64,000 nucleotides of DNA from Burkholderiales bacterium. Lineage in GTDB: Bacteria > Pseudomonadota > Gammaproteobacteria > Burkholderiales > Casimicrobiaceae. Position numbers and translations under genes: made by a program. How positions within the stretch are numbered: position 1 is the stretch's first letter; every line of letters begins with the position of its first letter. Under the pieces are notes generated by a model. It was not told the origin of the DNA and made no database searches. It worked only from the letters and a program-made list of their open reading frames with translations. This document shows, piece after piece, positions 54,762 through 63,128 of the stretch. The stretch spans positions 92,553 to 156,552 of the forward strand of contig JADYZP010000004.1 of the NCBI GenBank assembly GCA_020853025.1, written 5' to 3'.

Positions 54762-55617
54762 CGTCGTCGCACGCGGCGTCCGCTTCAACGTGGTGCGCAT
54801 GGGCGAGGGGCCGGTGCGCCTGGTGCTGATCCACGGTCTGGTGATGGACAGCCATGCGAGCTACTACCTGTCGATCGCGCCGGCGCTCGCGCGCCGCGGC
54901 GGCGTGCTGCTCTACGATCTGCGCGGCCATGGCCGCAGCGAGCAGCCGCCGGCCGGCTACACGATGGGCGATATGGTCGACGACCTCATCGCGCTGCTGG
55001 GCGCGTGCGACGTCATCGCGCCGGTCGTGCTTGTCGGCAACAGCTATGGCGGCCAGGTTGCGTTGCGCGCGGCCGTGGCCCGTCCCGACCTCGTGCGCGC
55101 GCTGGTGCTGATCGACCCGCAGCTCGGCGTTCCCGATTTCCGCCAGGAGCTCGAGGAAGTGCTGGCCGCCGATCCGGAGGAGCGCGACCGAATGGCCTAC
55201 ACGCTGTTCGGTCGCTGGCTGGCGGAGCATGCGGCGCAGCGCGATCCGGCGGCCCGAGATACGCAGGCGCATGCGGCGCAGCGCTCCGCGACCATCGACG
55301 AGGTGATCCGGCATCGCAAGCGACGCCGCAGTCCGGGTGTCCGCACCGCTGTCGGCCTCGCGCGCGACACCTCGCTGATCGCCGATCTCGCCCGCGAGAG
55401 TGCGATGGGCGACGACGCCATTCGCCGCATCGCGTGTCCGGTGCTCGCGGTGTTCGGAGAGAAGTCGGACTTGCGCGCCGACGCCGATCGGCTGGCGTGC
55501 GTGATGCGTGATATCGAGCTCAGCTTCGTTCCGGGCATGGGGCATACGGTGCTGCTGGAAGCGCCCGCGCCGCTCAAGGACATCCTGTTGGACTGGCTTG
55601 CTCGCCGCAACCCGTGA
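54754..55617 (+). CDS. Alpha/beta hydrolase 2
   Basis: A 287-residue alpha/beta hydrolase with LVLIHGLVMDSHASYY, nucleophile Ser97 in VGNSYGGQVALR, an acidic residue in GEKSDL and the His in PGMGHTVLLEAP. It resembles hydrolase 1 but has a longer cap (about residues 130-195, with an Arg-rich HRKRRRS segment). It overlaps hydrolase 1 by eight bases. A tandem pair may divide chain release from editing of stalled intermediates; which does which cannot be told. Confidence 0.87.
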   Translation: MADVVARGVRFNVVRMGEGPVRLVLIHGLVMDSHASYYLSIAPALARRGGVLLYDLRGHGRSEQPPAGYTMGDMVDDLIALLGACDVIAPVVLVGNSYGGQVALRAAVARPDLVRALVLIDPQLGVPDFRQELEEVLAADPEERDRMAYTLFGRWLAEHAAQRDPAARDTQAHAAQRSATIDEVIRHRKRRRSPGVRTAVGLARDTSLIADLARESAMGDDAIRRIACPVLAVFGEKSDLRADADRLACVMRDIELSFVPGMGHTVLLEAPAPLKDILLDWLARRNP

Positions 55618-56795
55618 GCCGATTTCTCTGCATCGCGCCTCCCTACGCGGGCCACGTCTTTCCGCTGGCGTCGATCGGGTCCGAACTCGCGCAGCGCGGC
55701 CACGCCGTCGCTTGGCTTTCCTACGCTGCGGCGCGCGCCTACCTGCCCCCGGATGTGCCGTTCTTCGAGGTGCCCCACGACGACGTAATGCAACGCTCCG
55801 ACGACGCGGCGCGATCCCCACGCCCCCGTTTCCTGGCGTCCGAGTTCGCCTACTTCTACGGCGAACTCGTGGTACCGATGGCGGCGGCCATGCTGCCGCA
55901 CGTGGAGCAGGCCGTAGCGCAATGGCGACCGGACGTCGTGCTCGCGGACCAGCATGCGCTTGCCGGAGCGATCGTCGCGCGCACGAGGGGGCTGCGCTGG
56001 GCGACGTCGGCGGCGACGAGCCTGCTCCACGCGCAGTCGATCGACAGGCATGCGTCGGCACGGCGTTGGCTTAGGGATCTTCTGGCGCACACGCAGCGCG
56101 AGCTCGGCGTGCCGGTCGTCGATGAGCCGGACGTTTCCCCGGAGCTCGTGCTGCTCTACGTTTCGCGCGAGCTCGCAGGGCCCGGCAAGCGGTTTCCGGA
56201 GCACTATCGCTTCGTCGGCCCGGTACTCGAGCATCGCCACGAGTCGACATCCTTCCCGTGGCATCGGCTGCTGCGACGGCCGCGCGTCGCGGTCTCCCTC
56301 GGGTCCGTCGTGTCCGCACACGGCGGCCGATTCCTCGAGACGGCGGTGGCGGCGCTGCGCGACGAGCCGGTCGAAGTAGTGATCGGCGCACCGGACGGTG
56401 CGTTGGCCGAAGTTCCCGCCAACTTCGTCGCCTGGCCCTGGTTGCCGAATCTCGCTCTGCTGCCGAAGGTGGACGCCGCCGTCTCCCACGGCGGCAGCTT
56501 CGCTTTCGAAGCGTTGGCGTCCGGTGTGCCACTCGTCGTCGCTCCGTTCTGGACCGACCAGTTCGCCACGGCCGGCGAGATCGTGGCGGCGGGAGCGGGC
56601 ATCCGGGTTCGCTACGGGCGCGTAGGTGCGAAGGAGTTGCGCGAAGCCGTCTCGCGCGTCGTGCACGACCCGTCCTACCGGCGGTCCGCGATCCGCGTGC
56701 AGGCAGGATTGCGCGCGGCGGGAGGAACGCGGACGGCTGCCGACTTCTGCGCGGGGCTTGCCGCCGGCACCTCCAGCGCGCAGACGGAGGCTTGA
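55614..56795 (+). CDS. GT1-family glycosyltransferase (MGT-like)
   Basis: A 393-residue GT-B fold enzyme of the UDP-glycosyltransferase/MGT type. The N-terminal acceptor half starts RFLCIAPPYAGHVFPLASIGSELAQRGH; the C-terminal donor half has VAVSLGSV and the signature HGGSFAFEALASGVPLVVAP with FWTDQ, in which His292 and the terminal Asp-Gln bind the sugar nucleotide. Such enzymes glycosylate small lipophilic molecules. GTG 55614 overlaps the hydrolase stop (GTGA). The expected acceptor is the synthase product. Confidence 0.9.
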   Translation: MSRFLCIAPPYAGHVFPLASIGSELAQRGHAVAWLSYAAARAYLPPDVPFFEVPHDDVMQRSDDAARSPRPRFLASEFAYFYGELVVPMAAAMLPHVEQAVAQWRPDVVLADQHALAGAIVARTRGLRWATSAATSLLHAQSIDRHASARRWLRDLLAHTQRELGVPVVDEPDVSPELVLLYVSRELAGPGKRFPEHYRFVGPVLEHRHESTSFPWHRLLRRPRVAVSLGSVVSAHGGRFLETAVAALRDEPVEVVIGAPDGALAEVPANFVAWPWLPNLALLPKVDAAVSHGGSFAFEALASGVPLVVAPFWTDQFATAGEIVAAGAGIRVRYGRVGAKELREAVSRVVHDPSYRRSAIRVQAGLRAAGGTRTAADFCAGLAAGTSSAQTEA

Positions 56796-56800
56796 CCGGG

Positions 56801-58096
56801 ATGCGCAATGCCGTTGTCTCGCGCGCGCCATGGAACGCCGCGCTGCATATTGCGCAGGTGCTGGGCTACACAGGCGCGCGAGTCGACGCCGAGACCCTGC
56901 TCGCCCGTGCCGCGCGGCGCACCGGCCTCGACGACTTCGGCGATCCGGAATTCGTCGTACCGCTCGAGCTGATGCTCGGCGACTTCCGACGCCATACCCC
57001 GGCGGACATCACCGGGCGCCAGGTCTTCGCCGCGATGATCAACGCCGCGCTGGAGAACCGTTTGCACGTCCGCGAGCATTTGCGGGTGCACCCTGACATC
57101 GCAGCCGTACCGATCGTCGCGCCCATATTCATCGTCGGCTTGCCGCGCACCGGGACGACGCTCTTGCAGCAGCTGCTTGCGTGCGTACCGGGAATGCGCA
57201 CGCTGCTGGGGTGGGAGGCCCTGATGCCGGCGGTACTTCCCGCGCTCGCCTCGCCGCGCGCGCTCGCGCTGCACCGCAGCCGCGTCGAGCGCCAGATGCG
57301 CTTTGCCTTCCGGCTCTCGCCGCTGCTGACGGCATCGCACACGTTCGGTGTCGAAGAAGTCGAGGAATGCAATACGTTGCTGCTGGCGTCGATGCGCGCG
57401 TTGCGGACGGGCCTCCACGCCTGCCCGAACTACGAGGACTTCCTGTACGAGACCGGGCTTCGCGGCAGCTACGATTACCACAAGCCGCACCTGCAGGTCC
57501 TGAGCTACCGCGCGCCGCCGGCCACCTGGGTGCTGAAGGCGCCGGCGCACATGGCCGCACTTCCGGAACTGCTGAAGGTCTACCCGGATGCGCGCGTCGT
57601 GTTCACTCACCGCGATCCGGTCGAGTCCGTGCCGTCGACGGCGGGCCTCGTCGACTGCATGAACGCGCTGCTTTCTCCCGTGCGCGATCGCGAGGCGATC
57701 GGCGCACGCGTACTCGCGATGCTTCGCCGCATGCAAGGCGCGGCACGGGTCGCACGCGAGCGCTGGCCCGCATCGGCCACGCAGTACATCGACATCGACT
57801 ATGCCGAGTTGGTCCGCGCGCCGCTGGCTGCGGTTCGATCGATTCTCCTTCATTTCGGAATTCCGGAGCCGGAAGGTACCGGTACCGCGGTGCTCGGGCA
57901 CCTGCGCCGGCAACGCCGCACGCGTGCGCCGCCGGTGCGGTACACGTGCGCGCAATTCGGAATTCACGCGGACGCCGCCGCGTCGGTGCTGCAGGACCTC
58001 GCCGCGCCGGATGCAGTGCCGGGAGAAGGCGGTACGCGACCCGCGACTCCATCGCGGGAGCTGATTGCAGGACAATCCGGAGACGACGAACAGTGA
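56801..58096 (+). CDS. PAPS-dependent sulfotransferase family protein
   Basis: A 431-residue protein of the Sulfotransfer_3-like group. The 5'-phosphosulfate loop is at residues 115-120 (PRTGTT, preceded by IFIVGL), and the 3'-phosphate segment is VVFTHRDPVES (Arg271). The N-terminal 100 residues and a Pro/Arg-rich C-terminal tail are less conserved. It should move sulfate from PAPS to a hydroxyl of the product, possibly the sugar added by the preceding GT1 enzyme. It starts five bases after that gene's stop. No PAPS-synthesis genes are in the window. Confidence 0.88.
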   Translation: MRNAVVSRAPWNAALHIAQVLGYTGARVDAETLLARAARRTGLDDFGDPEFVVPLELMLGDFRRHTPADITGRQVFAAMINAALENRLHVREHLRVHPDIAAVPIVAPIFIVGLPRTGTTLLQQLLACVPGMRTLLGWEALMPAVLPALASPRALALHRSRVERQMRFAFRLSPLLTASHTFGVEEVEECNTLLLASMRALRTGLHACPNYEDFLYETGLRGSYDYHKPHLQVLSYRAPPATWVLKAPAHMAALPELLKVYPDARVVFTHRDPVESVPSTAGLVDCMNALLSPVRDREAIGARVLAMLRRMQGAARVARERWPASATQYIDIDYAELVRAPLAAVRSILLHFGIPEPEGTGTAVLGHLRRQRRTRAPPVRYTCAQFGIHADAAASVLQDLAAPDAVPGEGGTRPATPSRELIAGQSGDDEQ

Positions 58097-58878
58097 ATGC
58101 TACGAACGACACGCAAGCGCAGGGTCGCGACGAACTCGCCGGACGTGTCGCGCTGGTCACCGGCGCCGCGGCAGGCATTGGTATCGCCTCGGCGCGGCGC
58201 ATGTCGGCGGCAGGAGCGGCCGTCGTGCTTGCCGATCGGGATGAGGAGGGCGGACGGGCAGCGGCGGCCGAGCTCGTCGCCGCCGGCAGGCGTGCGCATT
58301 TCGTGCGCGCGGATATCACCCGTGACGACGAGGTGCAGGCGCTCGTCGCGGACACCGTCGCGCACTTTGGCGCGCTCGACGCGCTGTTCAACAACGCCGG
58401 CGTCAATGGGCGCGAGATTGCGACGTCTGAGGTGTCGCTCGACGATTTCGAGCGGGTGCTCGCTGTGAACCTCACGGGAACGTTCCGCGTCATGAAGTAC
58501 GCGATCCCGGCGATGCTCGCCGGATCCGGCGGTGCCATCGTCAACAATGCGTCGATCGCCGGATTGGTCGGTATCGCGCATCGCGCGGCCTACTGCGCCT
58601 CGAAGGGCGGCGTGATCCAGCTCACGCGCGTAGCCGCGCTCGAATACGCTTCCCGCGGCATCCGCGTGAACTGCATCTGCCCGGGCCTCGTCGACACCGC
58701 CATGCTGAGCCATACGAAGGGCAACCCGGCACAGGCGTTCGCCAAGGTGCTCGTACCGATGGGACGGCTCGCGACGACGCAGGAGATTGCCGAGCTCGTA
58801 TGCTTTCTTGCGTCCGACCGCGCGTCGTACATGACGGGTGCCGTCGTGCCGGTGGACGGCGGGTACGGTGCACGCTGA
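58093..58878 (+). CDS. Short-chain dehydrogenase/reductase
   Basis: A 261-residue classical SDR. The NAD(P) loop is TGAAAGIG (about residues 24-31), Asp-containing VLADRDEEGG favours NAD, NNAG is near 99-102, and the catalytic Ser, Tyr167 and Lys171 lie in NASIAG and YCASK. The C-terminal PGLVDTAM and TGAVVPVDGGYGAR are typical. GTG 58093 overlaps the sulfotransferase stop. It is the last gene of the operon and may oxidise or reduce a hydroxyl/keto position of the product. Confidence 0.92.
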   Translation: MNATNDTQAQGRDELAGRVALVTGAAAGIGIASARRMSAAGAAVVLADRDEEGGRAAAAELVAAGRRAHFVRADITRDDEVQALVADTVAHFGALDALFNNAGVNGREIATSEVSLDDFERVLAVNLTGTFRVMKYAIPAMLAGSGGAIVNNASIAGLVGIAHRAAYCASKGGVIQLTRVAALEYASRGIRVNCICPGLVDTAMLSHTKGNPAQAFAKVLVPMGRLATTQEIAELVCFLASDRASYMTGAVVPVDGGYGAR

Positions 58879-58998
58879 TTACGCCTGCGCTGCGCTGCGG
58901 TCGCAATACCGAACGTCAGTCAGTCTTGACGACGTTGGCGCATCGTGGGAGGCTCGGCCGAATTGCCGCATCCGTAGATTGCACAATGGAGGAGCACG

Positions 58999-61500
58999 AT
59001 GTCGACTTCTGTCTGGAACGTGACGCATTGGCTTGTGCGTTACAAAGTTCTTTCGCTCGTGTCATGGTTGGCAATCTGTGCAGTGTTCGCGTTTCCGGCG
59101 CGTGCCGCCGATCTGCTCACCGGCAATCAGGACTTCAAGCTCCTGGCTAGCCAGGGATTTCAGCAGGCCGTCGATGGCGCGCATCCGGAGGGAAGCGAAG
59201 ACAACGATTACGCGTGGTCGATGGCATGGTTCCGCGGCAAGCTGCTTGTCGGCACCGGACGTTTTCAGGTCGATCCGGCGACCGGGCAACCCAAGGCAGG
59301 CCAGATCTGGGCGTACACGCCAGGCGGTGCCAACGGCGCCAACGGAACCTGGGCGCTCGTCTACGAGTCGCCGCAGTTCCTTTTCGGTGGCGGGCCACGC
59401 GAGTTCGGGTATCGCTGGATGACGCAATGCCGGTTGGGGAGGACGGACTACCTGTTCGTCTCGACGCTCGGTACCGTGCAGGGCAATATCCTGTACACGA
59501 CGGACGGCGTCAACTTTGCGCCAGTGTCGCGCTTCGGCATTCCCTTTCAGACCGTAGGCTTTCGCACCATGGTCTGCTTCACGGAAGAAAGCGGCCGCCG
59601 GATGCTGATCAGTTCGCCGGTCGGCCGCGCGGGCGACGTCGACACCTTCGACTCCGACCGCACCGACAATCCCATCGCGCTGGCACTCGACGATCCGCAG
59701 GGCAGTTGGCGCAATTACAGCTTGACCGGCATGGGCGAGGCCGACAATGGATCGTTTTTCTCCATGTACGAGTCCGGCGGCTGGCTGTATGCAGGGGTCG
59801 GCAATGAAGTCACCGGCGGTCAACTCTGGCGCACCCGCGGATGCCGGTCGGCGCGCAGCTCCTGCATCCCCGATTGGGTGAAGATGATCGATCGTGGTGG
59901 CGGCCGCCCGCCCAAACAGCCGGGCTTGGTCGGCAACAAGGGCATTTCCGACATGGTCGCCTTCGGCAATGCCTTGTACATGGGCGTCAGCTCGCCGGCG
60001 CTCGACGGCGATAGAATTCGTGCCGAGATGTGGCGATTGGCGGCCGACGGTACCTTCGAGGTGCTGATCGGAGAGCCGCGATTCAATTTCGGACCCAATC
60101 CGAACGCGCCACCTACCAACCCCGCGTTTCCGGCCAACCTCCGCTGCGGCGTCCCGCTCGAGGATCTCGACGGCGTCGGAGGTGCCAACGACTGTCCGCC
60201 GACGACGCGGCGCGGTGCGGGTTATGGCGTCCCGGGCAGTCAGGCGACAGGCTACCCTGACGGTGGGCAGTTCTATTTCTGGCGGGTCTTCAACTACGCG
60301 TATGACCCGACGACAGCACCGCTCGGCGACGACCGCCTTTATGTCGGCACGCTGCACGGTTCACGTTTCGTCGCTGACGATGGCGTTGGATTCAATGTCA
60401 TGGCGACCACCGACGGGGTCAACTGGGTCGACATCACGACCGACGGTTTCGGCGCCCAGCAACAGTGGGGGATGCGCAGCATCGCGGCGACGCCGTACGG
60501 ACTCGGCGTCGGCGGCACGCATTTCCGCATTGGCTTCGACGGCGAGGTGCACGGCGCCAACGTCTGGCTCGGCGCTCCGGTTCCCGATGGCGTGGCGCCG
60601 GTGACGACCATCGCGTCGCCGCCGAGCCCCGTCGAGGGCGCCACACTCGCGGTACGCGACGTGACCTTCCAGTGGTCCGCCGTCGACACGCCAGCCCCCG
60701 GCAGCCTGCCGCTGACTTACGCGACCCGGCTCGAACCTCTGGAGTCCGCGTTCGGCGCGTTCGGTGCGGGCGCGAGCAGGAGCTATGCGAACCTTCCCGA
60801 CGGCAACTACACGTTCCACGTGATTGCCCGCGACAACGCCGGCAATACCGAGTCCCCGGGTGCCGCTCCGGGAGCGGCCAACCGCCGCAGCTTCTCGGTT
60901 GCGGCACCCGACCTGCCGCCGTCGGTCAGCATCACTGTCGCGCCGGCAACGCCCAATACCACCGGCAACGTCAACTTCGCCTGGCAGGCGACCGATGACG
61001 TCACGCCCGCCAGCGCCTTGCTGTACAACCGCTGGCTGGAACCGCTGCAGACGGACACTGGAAGCTTCGCCGCCGGCACGACCGCAAGCTACACCGGACT
61101 CGCCGACGGCGCCTATACGTTCCACGTCAAGGTGAAGGACGGCGGAGGCAACGTCGGCGCTGAAGCGACGGCGAGTTTCACCGTCGCCGTGCCGCCGCCT
61201 CCGCCCGGACCGCCGGCCGCGCCGTCGTCGGCGACGGCGACGTTGGTCGGCCCGCGTCTTGTTCGGGTCGCCTGGACCGACGTCGCCGCCGAGACCCGCT
61301 ACGAGGTCCAGCGCTGCTGGCTCGCGCCGCGCGGCTGCATTTATGCGGTCGTAGTTGCATCTCCCGCCGCGGATAGCACGTCGTACGAGGACCTGATTCC
61401 CGGCGGCAGTCCCGCGGGCAATTACCGCTACCAGGTACGCGCGTGCAATGCGTTGAGTTGTTCGGCGTGGGTCGCGACGGCTCCGGTCACGCTGCCGTGA
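58999..61500 (+). CDS. Secreted protein with Ig-like repeats, unknown function
   Basis: An 833-residue exported protein. An N-terminal signal peptide (hydrophobic residues about 17-33, cleavage probably after ARA near 36) has a long charged n-region. Residues about 40-530 form a Gly/Trp/Tyr-rich domain with repeated short strands (WSMAWFRGKLLVGTG, GWLYAGVGNE, NALYMGVSS, DRLYVGTLHG), suggesting a beta-propeller. Two Ig-like repeats follow (about 533-640 and 640-730), both with FxW, RLEPL or RWLEPL, SYxxLxDGxYTFHV and GN. A Pro-rich hinge and a fibronectin-III-like domain end it. No anchor is seen. ATG 58999 has GGAGG upstream. It lies 120 bp after the SDR; a link with the synthase product is unproven. 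Confidence 0.8.
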   Translation: MSTSVWNVTHWLVRYKVLSLVSWLAICAVFAFPARAADLLTGNQDFKLLASQGFQQAVDGAHPEGSEDNDYAWSMAWFRGKLLVGTGRFQVDPATGQPKAGQIWAYTPGGANGANGTWALVYESPQFLFGGGPREFGYRWMTQCRLGRTDYLFVSTLGTVQGNILYTTDGVNFAPVSRFGIPFQTVGFRTMVCFTEESGRRMLISSPVGRAGDVDTFDSDRTDNPIALALDDPQGSWRNYSLTGMGEADNGSFFSMYESGGWLYAGVGNEVTGGQLWRTRGCRSARSSCIPDWVKMIDRGGGRPPKQPGLVGNKGISDMVAFGNALYMGVSSPALDGDRIRAEMWRLAADGTFEVLIGEPRFNFGPNPNAPPTNPAFPANLRCGVPLEDLDGVGGANDCPPTTRRGAGYGVPGSQATGYPDGGQFYFWRVFNYAYDPTTAPLGDDRLYVGTLHGSRFVADDGVGFNVMATTDGVNWVDITTDGFGAQQQWGMRSIAATPYGLGVGGTHFRIGFDGEVHGANVWLGAPVPDGVAPVTTIASPPSPVEGATLAVRDVTFQWSAVDTPAPGSLPLTYATRLEPLESAFGAFGAGASRSYANLPDGNYTFHVIARDNAGNTESPGAAPGAANRRSFSVAAPDLPPSVSITVAPATPNTTGNVNFAWQATDDVTPASALLYNRWLEPLQTDTGSFAAGTTASYTGLADGAYTFHVKVKDGGGNVGAEATASFTVAVPPPPPGPPAAPSSATATLVGPRLVRVAWTDVAAETRYEVQRCWLAPRGCIYAVVVASPAADSTSYEDLIPGGSPAGNYRYQVRACNALSCSAWVATAPVTLP

Positions 61501-61548
61501 CCGGTTGACGCGCCCGGCCGCGAACGCGGCCGGCGACGCGGATCGTCG

Positions 61549-62187
61549 TCAGCCGCGCCCGCGCCGCTGGCGCGTGCCGGCCGTTGTCGCCGGCGGCGGT
61601 CTTTCCCACGCGCTGCGGGGATTGGGCTTCGCCGAATGCGACTTCGGCTTGGTCTTCGGCGTGAACGAGGATTTCCGGCGCTCTACGTCGGCAATGGCGG
61701 GTGCATCGCCAACGCGCGGCGCAGGAGCATTGCGCGCGGCGCCTCGCGTGCCCTTGCCAACCGCGATGACGGCGCGCTCCGCCTGCGCTCCGCGGCGGCG
61801 TTCGCGCACCGGATCGACAGGCTTGCGCGGGCCGCCGCCCGTGGCCATGGCGCGGCGACCGCCGGGCGGCTTGCGGCCGCCTGTTGCGGCGACCGCCGGT
61901 GCCGGCTGCGGCCGGTCGGGATTGGGCCGCCAGAGGACCAGAACCTTGCCCAGGTGCTGGACCGGCGCGCAGTGCATGGCGGCGCAGATCTGCACGAACA
62001 TCGCGTTGCGGACAGTGCGGTCGTCGCTGAACACGCGCAGTTTCACGAGTTCATGGGCCTTGAGCGCGACGTCGATTTCGTGCAGCACCGCGCTCGTCAA
62101 GCCATGCTGGCCGACGCTCACGACTGGATCGAGGTGATGTGCCTGCGCGCGCAACGCCCGGCGCTCGGCTGCGGTTGGCATGTTCAT
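61549..62187 (-). CDS. yhbY: YhbY family RNA-binding protein with long basic tail
   Basis: The first about 95 residues are a CRM-domain protein of the YhbY type (RALRAQAHHLDPVVSVGQHGLT, then DVALKAHELVKLRV, and FVQICAAMHCAPVQHLGKVLVLWRP), associated with 50S subunit assembly. The remaining about 115 residues are an Arg/Pro/Ala/Lys-rich, probably disordered extension that doubles the usual length of about 97. Start is ATG 62187 or 62181. It is divergent from rlmE, as in other betaproteobacteria. Confidence 0.9.
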   Translation of the reverse strand: MNMPTAAERRALRAQAHHLDPVVSVGQHGLTSAVLHEIDVALKAHELVKLRVFSDDRTVRNAMFVQICAAMHCAPVQHLGKVLVLWRPNPDRPQPAPAVAATGGRKPPGGRRAMATGGGPRKPVDPVRERRRGAQAERAVIAVGKGTRGAARNAPAPRVGDAPAIADVERRKSSFTPKTKPKSHSAKPNPRSAWERPPPATTAGTRQRRGRG

Positions 62188-62266
62188 CGGACGGGAAGTG
62201 TACGCGATGCTCCGGTGTCGCGCAGACTTCGATTAGCATGCCAGCTCGCCGCCACGAAGTCCGCAC

Positions 62267-62911
62267 ATGGTTCCTCCGCTCAATCCGTCGAGAAAGAAGC
62301 ACCGGTTCGACAAGGCGTGGATGCACGAGCACGTCAACGATCCCTACGTCCGGGAGGCGCAGCGGCGAGGCTATCGGTCGCGTGCTGCGTTCAAGCTGAT
62401 CGAAATCGCGCAACGAGACCGGCTGCTGCGCTCGGGAATGACCGTCGTCGATCTGGGAGCCGCGCCGGGCAGCTGGTCGCAGGTGCTCCGCGAACGACTG
62501 GGATCCGGCGCACGCATCGTCGCCGTCGACCTCCTGCCGATGGAGCCGATTTCCGGCGTTACCCTCGTCCAGGGTGATTTTGGCGATGACGCCGGTCTGG
62601 CGGCGATCGAGCGCGCGTTGCAAGGTGCGCTTGTCGACCTTGTGATCTCGGATATGGCCCCCAATCTTTCGGGCATCGACGCGGTGGATCAGGCACGTAG
62701 TGTGCGTCTGGCTGAACTCGCACTCGAATTCGCGATCAGTCATCTGCGCCCGGGTGGCGATTTGTTGGTGAAAGTGTTCCAGGGCGCCGGCTTGCCGGAA
62801 TTGCAGCGTTCGATAGGCGCCCACTTCACCAACGTCTACCTCCGCAAGCCCAGGTCGTCGCGGGACCGGAGCCGTGAGACCTTCGTCGTCGGCAAGGGAA
62901 TGCAGGCTTGA
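62267..62911 (+). CDS. rlmE: 23S rRNA (uridine-2552-2'-O) methyltransferase
   Basis: SAM-dependent FtsJ/RrmJ methyltransferase acting on U2552 in the 50S A-site loop. The 214 residues include the substrate-binding N-terminus (DPYVREAQRRGYRSRAAFKL with catalytic Lys), the SAM motif VVDLGAAPGSWSQVL, the catalytic Asp in VISDMAPNLSG, the Lys in GGDLLVKVFQG and the final Glu in RETFVVGKG. ftsH follows, the classical rlmE-ftsH pair. Confidence 0.96.
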   Translation: MVPPLNPSRKKHRFDKAWMHEHVNDPYVREAQRRGYRSRAAFKLIEIAQRDRLLRSGMTVVDLGAAPGSWSQVLRERLGSGARIVAVDLLPMEPISGVTLVQGDFGDDAGLAAIERALQGALVDLVISDMAPNLSGIDAVDQARSVRLAELALEFAISHLRPGGDLLVKVFQGAGLPELQRSIGAHFTNVYLRKPRSSRDRSRETFVVGKGMQA

Positions 62912-63034
62912 ATGCGGCGATGGGGGTCGTTCGAGTCGACGGTATTGAGGCCGTTTTTGCCGTTTACGCGCTATTTCGTCCGGAATCCTGTACCCATTTT
63001 GTTGTCGAAACCGCTTGGGGCCGGGGTTCGGGGC

Positions 63035-63040
63035 TAAAAT
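63035..63040 (+). promoter_or_regulatory. Possible -10 box of ftsH
   Basis: TAAAAT about 90 bp before the ftsH start, in the 217-bp gap after rlmE. A TTGGGG at 63015-63020 is closer than the ideal -35 distance, and a heat-shock consensus is not evident. Confidence 0.25.
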
Positions 63041-63128
63041 TCATCCGTTCGTGCCGCCCCCGGCGATCCGGGGTCGGGTCATCGGTCCGCGAGTCGCCGT
63101 CTTTTTCAAGGCCCGCAAGGAGCTTGGT

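Noticed and set aside
58800..59150. Plus-strand frame overlapping the end of the SDR and the start of the secreted protein
   Set aside because: It has no conserved features and lies across two well-supported genes in other frames.
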